Part shown: one piece after another, positions 11,401 through 22,970 of the stretch
How positions within the stretch are numbered: the stretch's first letter is position 1
Layout: every line of letters begins with the position of its first letter
Assembly: GCA_003116995.1 (NCBI GenBank)
Contig: BDSL01000037.1
Location: forward strand, 620,001-684,000
Source of the DNA: Yamagishiella unicocca
Lineage: Eukaryota; Chlorophyta; Chlorophyceae; Chlamydomonadales; Volvocaceae
Reading direction: 5' to 3'
DNA length: 64,000 nt
Notes under the pieces: model-generated
Databases searched by the model: none
What the model was told of the DNA's origin: nothing
The model's input: the letters and a program-made list of their open reading frames with translations, nothing else
Position numbers and translations under genes: made by a program

Positions 11401-12977
11401 CCTGCTGCTCCCGCCCCCTTACCTCCCCTCCCCTCCCTGCCTGCCCTCCTGCCTGCCCTCCTGCCTGCTGCTCCCGCCCCCCCCCCCACCTGGCGAATGC
11501 GGTCGTCGCGGCTGGCGGGGGACGAGCCCGCCCCCGCCGCGCCGCGCCGCCTCCTGGCGCCCGGGGCTGGTCGGGATGGTCGGGAAGCAGGGGCCCGCGG
11601 CAGGGCCGGCGGGTCTTGCCTTGGTGCCGTACCCTGATGAGCGACGAGCGGCGGAGGGGCAGCAGCAGCAGCAGCGGGGAGGGGAGGCCGGGTGAGCCGC
11701 CGATCTCAGCGCTGCAGGTGGCGGTGCAGGTGGCGGTGCAGGCAGGTGGCGGTGTGCCCGACCGCCGTACCGGGACTGTCCGCACACAACCCGCGCCACA
11801 GGGAAGTGCAATCGTGGCAGTGCAGGGAAGAGCAATCGTCGTGCCCTAATCCCCGCACCGAGCCTGCCCCCACCGCGCGCCACACACACACACAAACGCA
11901 AGACCACCCGTTTCCCCCCTACACGACCTCCACGGGTCTTCCTCGAAACCCCCTACACGGCCGGGACCGTAGCTTGTGGCGCCGTACACACACCCAGAGC
12001 CACGTCAGCCTCCACGCGCGGCCGCACAATCACTTGAAACCCGTGAACTACGCGTTGCGCGACCCCACCTCTAGCTTAGACCAGTCCAGGAAGTCTAACC
12101 GCAGGGGCGGCAGCTGCTGACCCGTGGGACCGCCACCAGCAGCGCTGCCAACCCCGTCAACTGTATGGCCGTTCAAGTTGCGCGGCGCCTGTTGCTCTTG
12201 GTGGTGGTCTGACTGCTGCCCTTCGCCCTGCTGGCGTCGTGGATGCAGCTCCTCGCTTGAAAGAGCAGCGTCTACCGAGTAGTGGTTGGCTGGAGGCGGC
12301 TGCGCGGGTGGCCCCACTCCAGCCTCCGCCGCTGCCGCAGTGGCTGCTGATGGCGGTGATGGTCCTCCGAGGATTGCGTCCGCTGCCGGTGTCCTGCGCA
12401 GCGCCTCGCCAGCGTCTCCGGCAGCCGCAGCCGCTAGGCTGCTGGGATCAACGGACGTGGAAGCTTGACCCAAATGGGTCACTGCTGCGACGCCGCCGCT
12501 AGGGGCATTACCAACGCTGCTGTCCTGCAGGTCCGACCCGTCTGTACCTTGGCCCGTGTCGGATTCAGCGCCTGGCGCTGTTGGCCCACCGGCGGGTGGG
12601 GATGAGACAGTTCCATGGACTCGCCATGACGGGCTGGTCGGCGGAACCGGCGCGGTTCCAGAAGCTTCGCATGATTCCATGGGCAGGTGGTGGGCACCAG
12701 CGGGACCACAGCACCCGCAGCTGTCCTCCTGTGGCCCCGGCTGCTGTAAACTTCCACGTGGAACAACCGTCTGCCTCGCCGGCTGCCTTTGACCCGCTTG
12801 CAACGAAAGCGCACTGCTTGCTGCCCCAACAAATTCGGCTGCAAGGCGGCTGCGGCAGGCCCACAAGGAGCCACAAGAAGGAGCTATGGGTGCTGACACA
12901 GTATGGCATTTAGGGAGTAGGGTGCCGCCGTGGGGAATACTTGTTGGGCTCGAGCGAGCCGTGCCCATGGACAACAT
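5471..12977 (-). CDS. Octotricopeptide-repeat (OPR) protein
   Basis: OPR proteins are helical-repeat RNA-binding factors that mostly act on organellar mRNAs in green algae. The degenerate about 38-residue repeat, with a PPPEW-like corner, recurs: LKPSPEWLDHF...LAAYVWCLARLGYCPG (about 9730-9590), LSQVLWSLHRLSFQPDPDWRAAC (about 8940-8860), VHLLRLLLALAESGHRPNQAFMERV (about 8210-8120), LTQVLLSISQLRYVPPQAWLVTFLKAG (about 7890-7800), VLVTLARVGLRPAPEDCRALHEVL (about 10270-10200), and a last ALARLHFYPGRDFLAAHS before the end VGVDPWAE. Exon 1 (12977 to about 12066) is long, Gln/Ser/Pro-rich and repeat-free, ending DFLDWSKLE before a GT donor. It could hold a transit peptide. Between repeats are Gly/Ser/Thr-rich linkers, including SSTSSGT tandem units at 10790-10890. 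The target transcript cannot be told. The exon joins around 11.3-11.8 kb are uncertain. Confidence 0.72.
5730..5752. repeat. Degenerate TTTTAAGGG tract in OPR intron
   Basis: Two adjacent GGGTTTTAAGG-type units resemble the algal telomere repeat with one extra A. The tract is too short to be more than suggestive. Confidence 0.35.
7377..7530 (+). repeat. G-rich minisatellite in OPR intron
   Basis: Tandem copies of an approximately 20-bp unit (GGGGGGCGGAGGGGGCAGCA) with deletions, in an intron of the minus-strand OPR gene. Confidence 0.85.
7540..7639 (+). repeat. Interspersed repeat, family C, copy 1
   Basis: The sequence around GGACAGGATAGTTGGCGCAT and GGACACCTATTTTGTGGGCG recurs, inverted, at 26840-26938 inside the kinase gene. 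It shares the GCATGCTGGAG...ACTGG segment with family A. Confidence 0.8.
8260..8395 (+). repeat. GGTGGGGGACA/GGTGGGGGGCA minisatellite
   Basis: About twelve imperfect 10-11 bp units in an OPR intron. Confidence 0.85.
9059..9200 (+). repeat. Interspersed repeat, family A, full-length copy
   Basis: This approximately 142-bp element starts TTCGAGGGAGACCCGTGG, continues through GATGCATGCTGGAGAACTGG and ends GGCTAAGCTATAGCGGCTACGGC-like. It is nearly identical to 25943-26082 and partly to 24420-24526. It lies in an OPR intron. I see no terminal inverted repeats and no coding capacity, so it is a non-autonomous, SINE- or MITE-like unit of unknown class. Confidence 0.85.
11927..11953 (-). repeat. 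Family A fragment
   Basis: TCCACGGGTCTTCCTCGAAACC is the inverted 5' end of family A. It lies in the intron between the first and second OPR coding exons. Confidence 0.55.
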
Positions 12978-14841
12978 GTGGATAAGCCTAGGGCCTGGGG
13001 ACTGCCCAGGACAATTCGCTACACTGAATTAATTGAGACAACAGTAATGACGACGACGACTAAATCGGCAGGACATCCTTCATTAATGAAAGTCGTTGGG
13101 ACTTACGACGCAAGATCATACACAATTGAGCTCTAATCGTGGTGTAGTTTACTGATAAAAATTGCTAACAAACGCAATCACTTCAAAAGTATGCCATGAA
13201 GTGATGGCATACGACACGAGGGTCCAGGCCAGGGCTTAGCCCCCCCCCAAAACGCATTACTTGGCGATGTTAATGCAGTAACTCCATAACCAAACGACGT
13301 GAAAAAACATTGATGACATACGAGGCAAACGTGCTGGTGGGGAAATGGGTGGGCACGCGAGTTGCAATACATGACCGCTTGCTGCGTCCTACTGTCAGGG
13401 TCCAAACAGGGCTTGGAAAGGAGCGATTGAGACATGCATATGGTACAAATACCGACTGCAGATCCACACTCTACGACATCCTGCACACGGTTGTCTGCAC
13501 CCCTAACGTTGCCACCATGGTACACCCGCCAATGTTGTGGATGATGCAGTTATGTATGGCCGCACCGCAGCTTGTTCCCAACTTGGTTTGATTGGGTCGC
13601 ACTGTGTCCTTTAGCTACGACACGATCACGAGTCCCCAGCACCGTCCCAACATGTGCAATGCAACCCCACGCTTACGCATGCCGCCAGAAGTTCAGGAAT
13701 TGGCTCACGAGGGTCCGGAACATTCAACGGGTTTGGACGCCGCTGCACTCAGCCCTCACGTTATGAGGGAGTGATTTCGGTTCAGATCTTGCCAACGACA
13801 GACCAACAACATTACCCGAAACTACAGCAGGTGATCCCGTTGTTTAGTGTCCAAGTACGCCTTGGCTCCTTCAAGTATTAGTTATAGGCTTCGTGGCTCG
13901 GTGAGGTTTGGTGGCGGTTGGCCTGGAACCCGTTGGTTGTTCAGGTTGTTCTGGGGCTTTGAGGGCCATTCAACCGCTTTCTGGCGTGCATCCCGGTGAA
14001 CATGAAGGCCCATGACCGCCTTTGCTGCCCCGAAAGTGACACATGTACGTGGTCGTACGTCAAGTTTGGGATGGAAGTGGGAACCTGTGGGGAACCAGCC
14101 CCGACGAGAGGATCGCTGCCGAACTGCCGCTACCTTTTCTGAGAGCGGAGCCACCCCGGAAATCAGATATACAGTTTAGCCGATTACCTAGCTAGGGTAG
14201 GGAGGATAATAAGAGGTCGGAACCATTCCGCCCATTTCCGGCACACATTTTTACCCGCCAAACTGTAGGCATTTTTTGCGAACTGCCTACCACATCTCTG
14301 TCCTGATCTGAACGGATCTTCGTCAGTATTCACAGGAGTTACGAATACGCACGCGCCATGGTGTAAATTGGAGGCTTTATCGCCCTAAATGTGGTAGCAG
14401 TGGCCAGGCCAGGCAAAGTAAATCAGTTGCACCTACTGAGCTGTCCTGTAAGTGGTATTAACGATCGTCTTTCTTCCCTACCATAGAATCGGTTCTCCGT
14501 AGCGTCAGCTGGCTGTCCATCTTGAGGTGCAGTCAATGTGCCGTACATAAGCCCTCTTACGAAATGAGAGGTTGAGAGTGTCGGTGGTCGATGTCGGGAC
14601 TGGCCCATATAGTGCGTGGCACGGCATTTCGGAATAATTGAAGGCCAAAGGACCATCTGCCATTTGACAGTGGTTGGCCTCTCGGCAGTCGCAGGAAGCC
14701 TTACGTTCAGCTTAAACATAGCCGCCGTTGTAAACGAGGCAAAGCTTGTGGTTAACTTCTGTAGCTTTCTTTATAAAGCTAATGTTTATTGCCACATCTA
14801 CGTGGTAAAAGCATTTATTTTAGAAGTGTCCAACTTTCACA
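12978..14841. other. Gene-poor interval between OPR and PPR genes
   Basis: The two genes are divergent, so this interval holds both promoters. Base composition is more AT-rich than in genes. A TATA-like TTTATAAAG lies near 14770, about 70 bp before the PPR start. No reading frame shows family motifs. It contains the nested inverted repeat listed separately. Confidence 0.5.
13178..13212. repeat. Nested inverted repeats
   Basis: GTATGCCAT (13189-13197) and ATGGCATAC (13204-13212) are a perfect 9-bp inverted repeat with a 6-nt spacer. The spacer GAAGTG also pairs with CACTTC just upstream, so two hairpins compete or form a pseudoknot. Confidence 0.7.
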
Positions 14842-17800
14842 ATGGTCACCATAATCGCGCGGCCCCCTCTGGCCGCCGCTAGCAGCGGCACCGGCAGCCT
14901 ACCAGCCCGAGTCACAGGGCCGAGTCGGCAAAATCAGGGCCTCAACTCGCATAATGTCCCTGTGGTTGTGGCGCGGGCGCCTGCTCCGACACACGGCTCC
15001 AACGCGCGCTCGACCACCCGAACGTCGGCGGCTCCTGGAGCCCCCGTCATGTCCGCTACCGAGCGAGTCCGCAAGTCTATCGACCGTAATCACGAACGTC
15101 ACTCGCTGGAGCAGCTCACCCAAGAGCAGGTGCGTCTGGGCCATGCGTACGTTTTTGTGTGGCCATGAGCACTCAGCTGGTTGTAGGGTTGCGTTGGTCG
15201 ACGGATCTGACGTTCGGACACCTTCCCACCGTGCTTACACTGGTTTGGCTCACTTTCGGCATCTTTGCGTGCTCCTGCGCAAGACGGTTGGTCTTGTGGT
15301 CTTGGAGGTTAGGCCGAGACCCTGAAGCCTAAAAGCTGATGACTTTTGCGTGTTCGAGCGTTGGATATATTTTCAGTGATAGATAGCATACTTGTCCTTC
15401 ATTTTTGCACTAGGGACAGACCGCTTTGCCTTGTGATTCCTGAGCGACACATCAGACCCTAAAGTTGCGCGCTGCCTTAGCAAAGCCATTCCTGCATTCT
15501 CACGTGTGCCTCGTTCCTGTGTTGCTGCTCAGGCCGAGCCGCTCGAGCTGGTCGCTGAGGATCCTTTGGAGCGCCTCTCAGCTGACCTGACCGCTCTGTC
15601 CATGCAACATGCTGCCGCCATGGCTGCGGTGGCTTCCGTAAGCCCCGCTTCAGCCCCGCCAACCGAGGCAACGCAGCCTCACCAGCGCCATCAACCGGTT
15701 GCGTCAACTTCGCGCGGCCGGCAGCAGCAGCATCATGCCGGCCGCCAGGCGGCAGGTGCAGCTGGCAGCAGCAACGGCGCCGCCATGTCGTCGTCCTCCG
15801 CTCACCAAGAGAACCGGCGCTTCGACATCGGCCTCGGCGACACAGGTAAATAGGAACCCCACGCGACCGCGGCCCTTGGGACGGCGTCCAGTGCTTGACA
15901 CCTGCGTCGTGGCAGCAGGGAATGGTTTTGTATGGACTTGTACCATTTTGATGACTGTATCCAGCTTGCCTCAGTTCTGTGCGCTGACCTCTGTTCCCTT
16001 ACCCTTCCCGCCCGCCCCACAGGCCTTCCCTCCCAGCTGCTGGCTCTCCGCGACCCCGCCTGTCCGGTGGCTCTTCCCCCCCCCGGTGGCCTGCCCTCGA
16101 GCTGCCTACCCCTGGACAACTGGAAGCTGGACAAGCTGGTGCTGTCGCTGTCCGCCAACAAGGCCACGTGGCGCCGCTCCCTGCTGCTGTTCGAGTGGCT
16201 CAAGGCGGCTGGACACCAGCTGGATGACAGGCTGTGCACCACGGTGAGCGACCAACGCCTCCGCGCAGGGGCTGGGGCATGGGAGTGCGGCGGGCATGCA
16301 TTCTTCAGAAGGCAAGCATGCTGAAATCCGATCATGTCGCATGCAAGCTGCTGCGAGATCTCCCAACCTTTCTGCACCTCTTAACTTCCCCGCAACCTAC
16401 TTGGCCCCCCTCCCCTCCGCAGCTGATCCGCGTGTGCTCGGACCATGGCGACGCCGTGTCGGCCCTGTCGGTGTACGACTGGATGACCGGTTCCACCTCG
16501 GCTGGAGGCGCCGGCCTGGAGGCCACGGCCTACACCTACACCGCCGCCATGCGGGCTGCGCTGGCAGGCGGGCTGACGGACCGCGCCCTGGCCATCTGGA
16601 ACGAGGCCTGGCGACGCCACAGCGCCGGCCGCCTGCAGATCGACTGCCGGCTGTGCATCACCTACCTGGAGCTCTGTACCCGCCTGGGCCTCACCGACCA
16701 GGCGCTGGCCATGTACGCCGCCATGCGTGCAGCACCCCCCGCCTCCCGCATGGCGCCCACCGTGCACGCGTACACGGCCGCCATGAGGGCCGCCACGGAG
16801 GGGGGCAGGTGGTACCGGGCGCTGGACATCTGGGCGGACATGCGCACGTCGGGTGAGTGGGGGCAGGTTCGGGCGGGTGCCAGTGCGCGGATGAAGTGAG
16901 GACCGAGTGTCGGTCCTGCGGACCCCCCACTTCAGATGTTTGCGGCGCCGCCAACTCGTTTTTTGGTTTGCTGCTTGACCGGTACGGCTGACGGAGGGAC
17001 CTTACTGACGAGCAGCACCTCCCGCAATGCCCTCCTTCAGGCTGTGAGCCCACCGGTCATGCCTATTCCGCGGCCATCTCGGCCTGCGCTGCTGCCGGCG
17101 ACTGGCGCCGAGCGGTGGCTCTGTTCGACGAGATGACGGGGCCGGGCGCCATCCGGCCCGACGTGGTGTCGTGCACGGCGCTGATCACCGCTCTCGCGGC
17201 GGGTGGCGAGGCGGACCGCGCTGAGGCCGTGGTGGCGTGGATGCTGGCGAACGCGGTGCGACCCAACGCCCGCACATACACGGCGCTGATGGCGGCGCTG
17301 GGCAACGCCAAGCGCTGGGCTCGCGCGGTGGAGGTCCTAGGGCGCATGCAGACCCCCGAGTGGGGCGGCGTGCAGCCCAACGCCTACACCTACTCAGCCC
17401 TGCTCAAGGTGGGACCGACTGCGTGCTCAGTAGGGGGTGAGGGAGGAGGGCCACCGGTTGCCGTCTTTACAACCGCACCTGATGTGCTGGTTCCGGCATG
17501 AGAAGTGCCTAGTACACTGCTGCTGAGTTGTAATTGCTAAGGGGCGAATCTCCGAAGAATTGTGTCTTGACGCTCCCATGCCGCCGCTCGCGTTCCCTCC
17601 GACCCCCAGAGTCTGGGCGAGCATGGCCAGTGGCAGTTGGCCGAGGCGGTCTTCAGCTCCATCGAGCGCCAGGTGCTGGGCCCCTCGGGCGGCTCGGCGG
17701 CTCCCGCTGCCGCAGCGCTGTCCCTGGCCGCCTCCCTGGTGCCTAGCGCCGCTCCCCCCGTGAGCCCGCTGGCCGCCATGTTCGCGCAGGCGGCAGCCAC

Positions 17801-19373
17801 TGCTACGGCAGATGCCCTCGCAGCGGCCGCAGCCCCCGCTCTGACCCCCTCCCCCGCTGAAGGAGCTGAAGGAGCTGCTGCCGCCCCCCTCAGTGCTGAC
17901 GCGCTCCGCAGCGGCGGCAACCCGTCCCAGTGGACCAGCCCTTCGCAGCTCAACGGCCTGTCGCTAGACCTGAACTTCAACGGCGCGGGCTCCACCACCG
18001 AGGCCGGCCCCTCCCGCCGCAGCTTCAGCCTGTTCAGCCACCCCCCTGCGCCCTCGTCGTCCTCCGCCAGCAGCGGCCACATGAGCCTCATCAGCGAGGC
18101 CAGCAGCAGCCGCCGGTCCTCCCTCAGCACCATCACCGAGCACAGCGGTGTGGGTCTGAGCGCCCTCCTGGACTCGCCCGCCCGCGACCCCTGGCGCTCC
18201 GCCCTGGACTTCGCCTCCGCCGGCGCCCTGACCAGCCAGCTCACCGCGCTGGCTTCCGCCAACGGCGCCATCGCCCTGTCCGAGCGGGCTGCTGCTATGT
18301 CGGTGGCGCCCGGCAGCGGCGTGCCGGCGGCTCCCGTCGCCCCGCTAGCCTTCCCCGCCTTCCCCGCCCCGCTGAGCGATGAGTCATCCGCCACGTCGTC
18401 GGCGTCATCTCTGGCTCCGGGGGTGTACTCCCCGAGCGTCTCGCTGGCGCCGTCGGCTTCGGCTCCGCCGCCGCCGCCGCCGCCGCACCCTCACCACCCG
18501 CCCCCCCACCACCAGCACCCCCACCCGCACCAGCAGCACCACGGCGTGCTGAACGAGGTGGTGTGTGGTGCGCTCATGCTGGCATACGAGCGCGCCGGCA
18601 AGTGGCAGGAGGCGGTGGCGGTGCTGCTGCGGGCGCTGAACCTGGGCATCACCCCCAACACGGTCATGTACAACACCGCCATCTCGGCGGCCGGCAAGGC
18701 CGGCCAACTGGAGGTGAGCCCCGCACCGCCAGCTTGCAACCCTGAAACGATGCCTCTGGGCTTTGAATAAAAGGTACCCCCTGTTGCGGTCTAGGCATGT
18801 GTCCCACTCCGCAGTCACCCAGTAGCCGTACCATAGCCCATTTCTCAATTACCGCGTGCCTCCATCATGCCATTGCTGCAGATCGCCGAGAAGCTGTACG
18901 GCAAGGTCCGCCAGCCCGACACCGTGACGCACGAGACTATGATTGCGGCGTACGGCATGGCCGGCCTGCCGGAGCGCGCCGAGGCCATCTTCTCCTCCAT
19001 GACCGCCTCGGGTCTGCGCGCTCGCGACTTCTCCTTCTGCGGCCTCATCGCCGCCCACAGCCTGGCGGGCAACTGGGAGGGGGCGATGCGGGTCCGCGCG
19101 CGCATGCGGCGTGCGGGCGTGCAGCCCTCCGTGGACGTGTACAACGCGCTGCTGGCGGCCTGCGAGCGCGCCGGGCAGCCTGATCGCGCCTTGGAGCTTC
19201 TGGGTGCCATGAGGCGGGAGGGCGTGGAGACCAACACCCTGACCGCGCAGCTGCTGGCCCTCGTGGGACGCCAGGGGGTTCGAAACGTGGAGAGCCAGCA
19301 GGTGGCTGCGGCGGCGCTGTCGGCGGCGGTGGCTGCGTACGGCACTCTGCTGATGCAGACTGGGCTGTTTTGA
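14842..19373 (+). CDS. Pentatricopeptide-repeat (PPR) protein
   Basis: PPR proteins bind single-stranded RNA, mostly in plastids or mitochondria. Exons by splice signals: 14842-15129, 15533-15845, 16022-16241, 16423-16853, 17041-17408, 17611-18713, 18883-19373. PPR motifs are clear: TAYTYTAAMRAALAGGLTDR, HAYSAAISACAAAGDWRRAV, DVVSCTALITALAAGGEADRAE, NARTYTALMAALGNAKRWARAV, NTVMYNTAISAAGKAGQLE, RDFSFCGLIAAHSLAGNWEGAM, SVDVYNALLAACERAGQPDRAL. The N-terminus (MVTIIARPPLAAASSG) is rich in Arg, Ser and Ala and could be a transit peptide. A low-complexity insert of about 290 residues (roughly 17690-18540, Ala/Ser/Pro, then poly-Pro/His) separates two blocks of repeats. The protein ends LLMQTGLF. 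I do not assign it to a named factor or target. Confidence 0.88.
16917..16968 (+). repeat. Interspersed repeat, family E, copy 1
   Basis: TGCGGACCC, CAGATGTTTGCGGCGCCG and ACTCGTTTT recur in the same order at 20230-20279. This copy is in a PPR intron. Confidence 0.7.
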
Positions 19374-20229
19374 AGTGGGCTTGTTTTGGCGTACGCAACT
19401 TGAGGTGAAAGTATGTCTACAGAGAGGAAGGCGTGGGATCGCACTTTTAAGGTGCGGCGGCGGCGGTAGCGGGCCGAGGCTAGTAGTTGTTCACATGAGC
19501 AGCCTGCCGCGTGTTCCGACTGCGGCAGCCGCTGAGTGGGGCTTGTGGGTTACTGTACCTTTATCGGGGTTGGGCTGGTTGGTGGTGTTGGCCAGTTGAT
19601 GGTCGCACCCTTCACGTCATGCTGGCTTGTCACATAACTAGGATCATGCAGTCGGGGGCATCAACCCAAGTGCCTGGCATGCGAGAGAGAAAGAGAGAAG
19701 AGAATCCGTGCAGTATAATACAACAACAAGGTCACGTCGGGTCGGCCGCCCTGGTTGAGGCCCAGCAGGGAGGGCCAGCGGGGAACACAATGCCGGCTGT
19801 GGCTGAACACGAGAGGGTGGCTGTGTGCAGGTTGCTTGCGGGGGAGGACTCATTTTCTGCCGACGGCAATTAAGCTTGATGGCTGTGTTGAACTGTGTGG
19901 GCACGTCACCTCATCGGAACGCCCGCGGCGTGTGCGGCGGGTGGGGCGGGGTACGGATTATTAGCCTGGTGCCGTGGAGGGGTGTGTTATGACCACAGCC
20001 AAAAGCTAGCGCGGGGTAGGTCCGGCGGGAGCACACATGGTGCTACCCGGGGGCCATGTTTAGGACCGCCCGTGTCGGGGCTGGTAATGTGAGTTGAATG
20101 ATGAGTGCTCCGGTTTTTTGGAGTGCGTTCCGAGTGGAGAGATCGACTGATGTGTTTTGCCCGAGTACGGCGGCGCACTTTGGTCGCACCGGGAGAGCAG
20201 TGGGAGGGGGAAAGGTTTCTTCGGAGGCC

Positions 20230-20279
20230 CTGCGGACCCTACTCCAGATGTTTGCGGCGCCGTTCACTCGTTTTGAAGA
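20230..20279 (+). repeat. Interspersed repeat, family E, copy 2
   Basis: This copy matches 16917-16968 (CAGATGTTTGCGGCGCCG then CACTCGTTTT). It lies in the inferred 3'UTR of the same PPR gene that carries copy 1 in an intron. Confidence 0.7.
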
Positions 20280-20845
20280 GTGGTAGCCGGCTCACTCCCA
20301 ATGATCTCCTCCTCGACAGCTTGCGCGGCGGCTCCTTTTGAACGTTCTCAAGCTGCCCTGGCGGCGGGTCGGGAGAGGGGTGGAGTTTAAGGCGTTTATT
20401 TTCCAAGGTTTGTGGAAGCCGTCGTGGCTTGATACCGATTTTTTTGTGGTACTTGACAGCTGGCCACTTGTGAACGTCTCTGCGCGGCTTAAGGGTTGGG
20501 CTGGGACGGTCGTGTGCTGGCATCTGTCAGTAGCATGTGTTGGCGCGCTCACTGCGACTGGTTGCCCGCGGTTTTTTGCGGTGCACATTGCGACCTTCGC
20601 ATTCTTCATGTTGGCCAACTTTGGATTTTGTTGGGACTAGGGCGAGAAACAGAAACGTTAAGGAAGGTGCATCTTTCCTGTGAATGATGTATGATGCCTG
20701 GACACCTGTTTTGACACAAATATTTTTTGCGGATGAAGTCGGCATTCGATCAGGCCGCAGTGACGCTCATTGTGGCCAGGCCGCCTGTCTCGTGCGGTTG
20801 GAGCATGGCATCAATTGTTGGATACACGGCTGTGCACTTGTATCG

Positions 20846-20850
20846 TGTAA
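20846..20850 (+). terminator. TGTAA poly(A) signal, PPR gene
   Basis: First TGTAA on the plus strand after the PPR stop codon, 1.47 kb downstream. Confidence 0.4.
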
Positions 20851-20925
20851 ATGCATTCTGGAGACAGAAACTGTGTTCGCGTGTAGTTCATCGTGAGCAC
20901 ACGAACACAACTATAACTATCATCT

Positions 20926-21013
20926 CATACTCATACTCATAATACACATACACAACTCATACATAATACACATACACAACTCATACATAATACACATACA
21001 CAACTCATACATA

Positions 21014-21086
<73 letters not shown>

Positions 21087-21216
21087 ACTCATACATAATA
21101 CACATACACAACTCATACATAATACACATACACAACTCATACATAATACACATACACAACTCATAATACACATACACAACTCATAATACACATACACAAC
21201 TCATACTCATAATAGT
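20926..21216. repeat. CATACA microsatellite with higher-order units
   Basis: An uninterrupted CATACA core (about 21010-21085) is flanked on both sides by approximately 24-bp units built from AATACACATACACAACTCAT. The symmetric layout suggests the simple core expanded inside an older 24-bp array. Confidence 0.95.
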
Positions 21217-22092
21217 ATACTCATACTGCGGAAACTCGCACCACGTGACCCCTTAGGGGGCGCGCGAGCGTCGGTGCATGGGGCCAGATGGGAGCTGCTT
21301 GCTGTTGCCGGTCGTCTAGATGGGAGTTCAGGAGGATGGAATGGCGGTGTCGTCTGGTACGTGGAGGAGGAGCTCCCGCATCGCCCGGGAACTTTCGGCA
21401 CCGGTCGGATCCCATCCAGCTCGCAGCAATCTGGTTCACACCTTCGCTCGCCGCGGCCATACTGGCTCGTCACGGTGGCTTTGCAGAGTGCCTGCGCTGA
21501 GTATCCTGTGGCTGTCCAGCTAGCCTGGTGGTCACCCACGCCCTTCGTTGCGAGGTATCAACTTCGCCAATGATGGCCTCTCAGCGGCGGCTTCGGTCGT
21601 CGCTCTACCTGATCAGTCCTGCAGGGCTGTATCCTACTTTGTGGTCTTCTTTCAGCATTTCTCTGGACTCTGGTAGCTTTCGCCGACACAGCTTCGTCGG
21701 CTCTGGTGTCTCTCGCGCATGCCGCAGCCGGTGCCAGTACGCAGCCTACGCAAGTCCTGCAAAGCTACCTGGCGTTGCATACTGAAGTGGTTTCCGTATT
21801 GCAGGCGAAGGTTGCGCCACGGCTCAGTCATTCGGGCGTGTTGCCGGTCTGCCTTTTTCTAGAGACTGCTGTTGGTGTTGACCTCAACTGGTTGATGGTA
21901 TTAAGTACCATTGTTTCTTCCCGTCTCGCTATGGGCATCGGCCTGTTTCGGGTGTGGGACGTTTTCGGGATCTTGGGGGGGGAGTTATCCGATTGTGTTG
22001 CCGAGGCGTGCTGCTGTCTCTCCATTCGGGGGTCTGCTTGGGATGCATGGGCCATGTGCAGGGGAGCCATCAGCGCAACCTCCCCCTGTGTA

Positions 22093-22262
22093 TTGGTGCT
22101 TGCTGTTTCCTCTGGGCTCTCGGTTGTGAGGCTCTGGGTGGTTTGTCTTTCGGAACCGTCGGTTTTCTCTGCTTTCCTTGTCTTTTTCAGTGTCAGGCGA
22201 TGCGCCCGATGGCTCTACCTTTTCAGGTCTGGAGCCCACTGTAACGATTACAACAACTATCA
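22093..22262 (+). repeat. Interspersed repeat, family D, copy 2
   Basis: It shares CAGTGTCAGGCGATG, GCCCGATGG, TCTGGAGCCCACTGTAACG and the ATTACAACAA end with 1425-1584, but is more diverged upstream. The preceding 21.2-22.1 kb has no recognisable coding domain and may be decayed element sequence. Confidence 0.55.
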
Positions 22263-22970
22263 ATGGCGGCACCCAAATATTACATGACACATAACTTTTC
22301 CCCAACGTGCAAAACGGGAAAAGAGAGCCAACTCAATATAACAAAAACAATTCTTGCACTCCTGCGGCTCCAACCTTGCAGGCAATCTGCATATGCATTT
22401 AACGTGACTTATGAATCATTATTAAAACCGCAGCGGGGTATTTTCTGTTGCACCTAACCAGAATTAACTAAATTACAGTCTCTCCGAGACATAATGACAA
22501 AGCTGCCGTTGAAATTCATAATAATGATACTCACATGGTGTAAGAGCACCTGGAAGGCAGCGGGACGATCTTAATTAGCCCTCCATCCTATAGCACCTGG
22601 CAAACGACCAGTCCCCACCTTCCCCCTGGGCTGCTGGGCCCCGGCCCTGCCCTGCCAGCGTTGGCGCCAGGGTCACACGCTTTCACCGCTGGCCGCCAGC
22701 CAATTAATCGATACGAAAAGGCCAACTATCTTATCTCATAAAAACGGTGGAGTAGCTACATGAGTAATCCAAAGAGATCGCTCGAAAAAATAAGCAATAC
22801 GACAGGGAACAGCAACGGCGGACAATCAGAAATAGAAGCAGCAGCAGCAGCGTCATATTGCATCCTACCCACCCACCCGCCCTGGGAGGGGGGGGGCGGG
22901 ATTTAGGGGTTCCCCCCCTCGTGGAGGTCCGCAGCAACTCGAGGGCTGCGCGGGTTGCTTGCCGGTCAGG

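Larger units (their letters stand above)
19374..20850 (+). other. Probable long 3'UTR of the PPR gene
   Basis: No TGTAA occurs between the stop codon and 20846-20850, where one is present. A 3'UTR of about 1.5 kb is therefore inferred. The open frames inside, such as 20338-20640, have no family features. Confidence 0.45.

Noticed and set aside
20920..21197. Open frames reading MCMCMC or CVCVCV on the minus strand
   Set aside because: Translations of the CATACA microsatellite, not genes.
20926..21216. Subtelomeric or telomeric tract
   Set aside because: CATACA is not the telomere repeat of this group and genes continue on both sides.
21706..22287. 193-codon plus-strand frame
   Set aside because: Overlaps the family D repeat, has no family motif and starts in low-information sequence. 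It is probably decayed element DNA.
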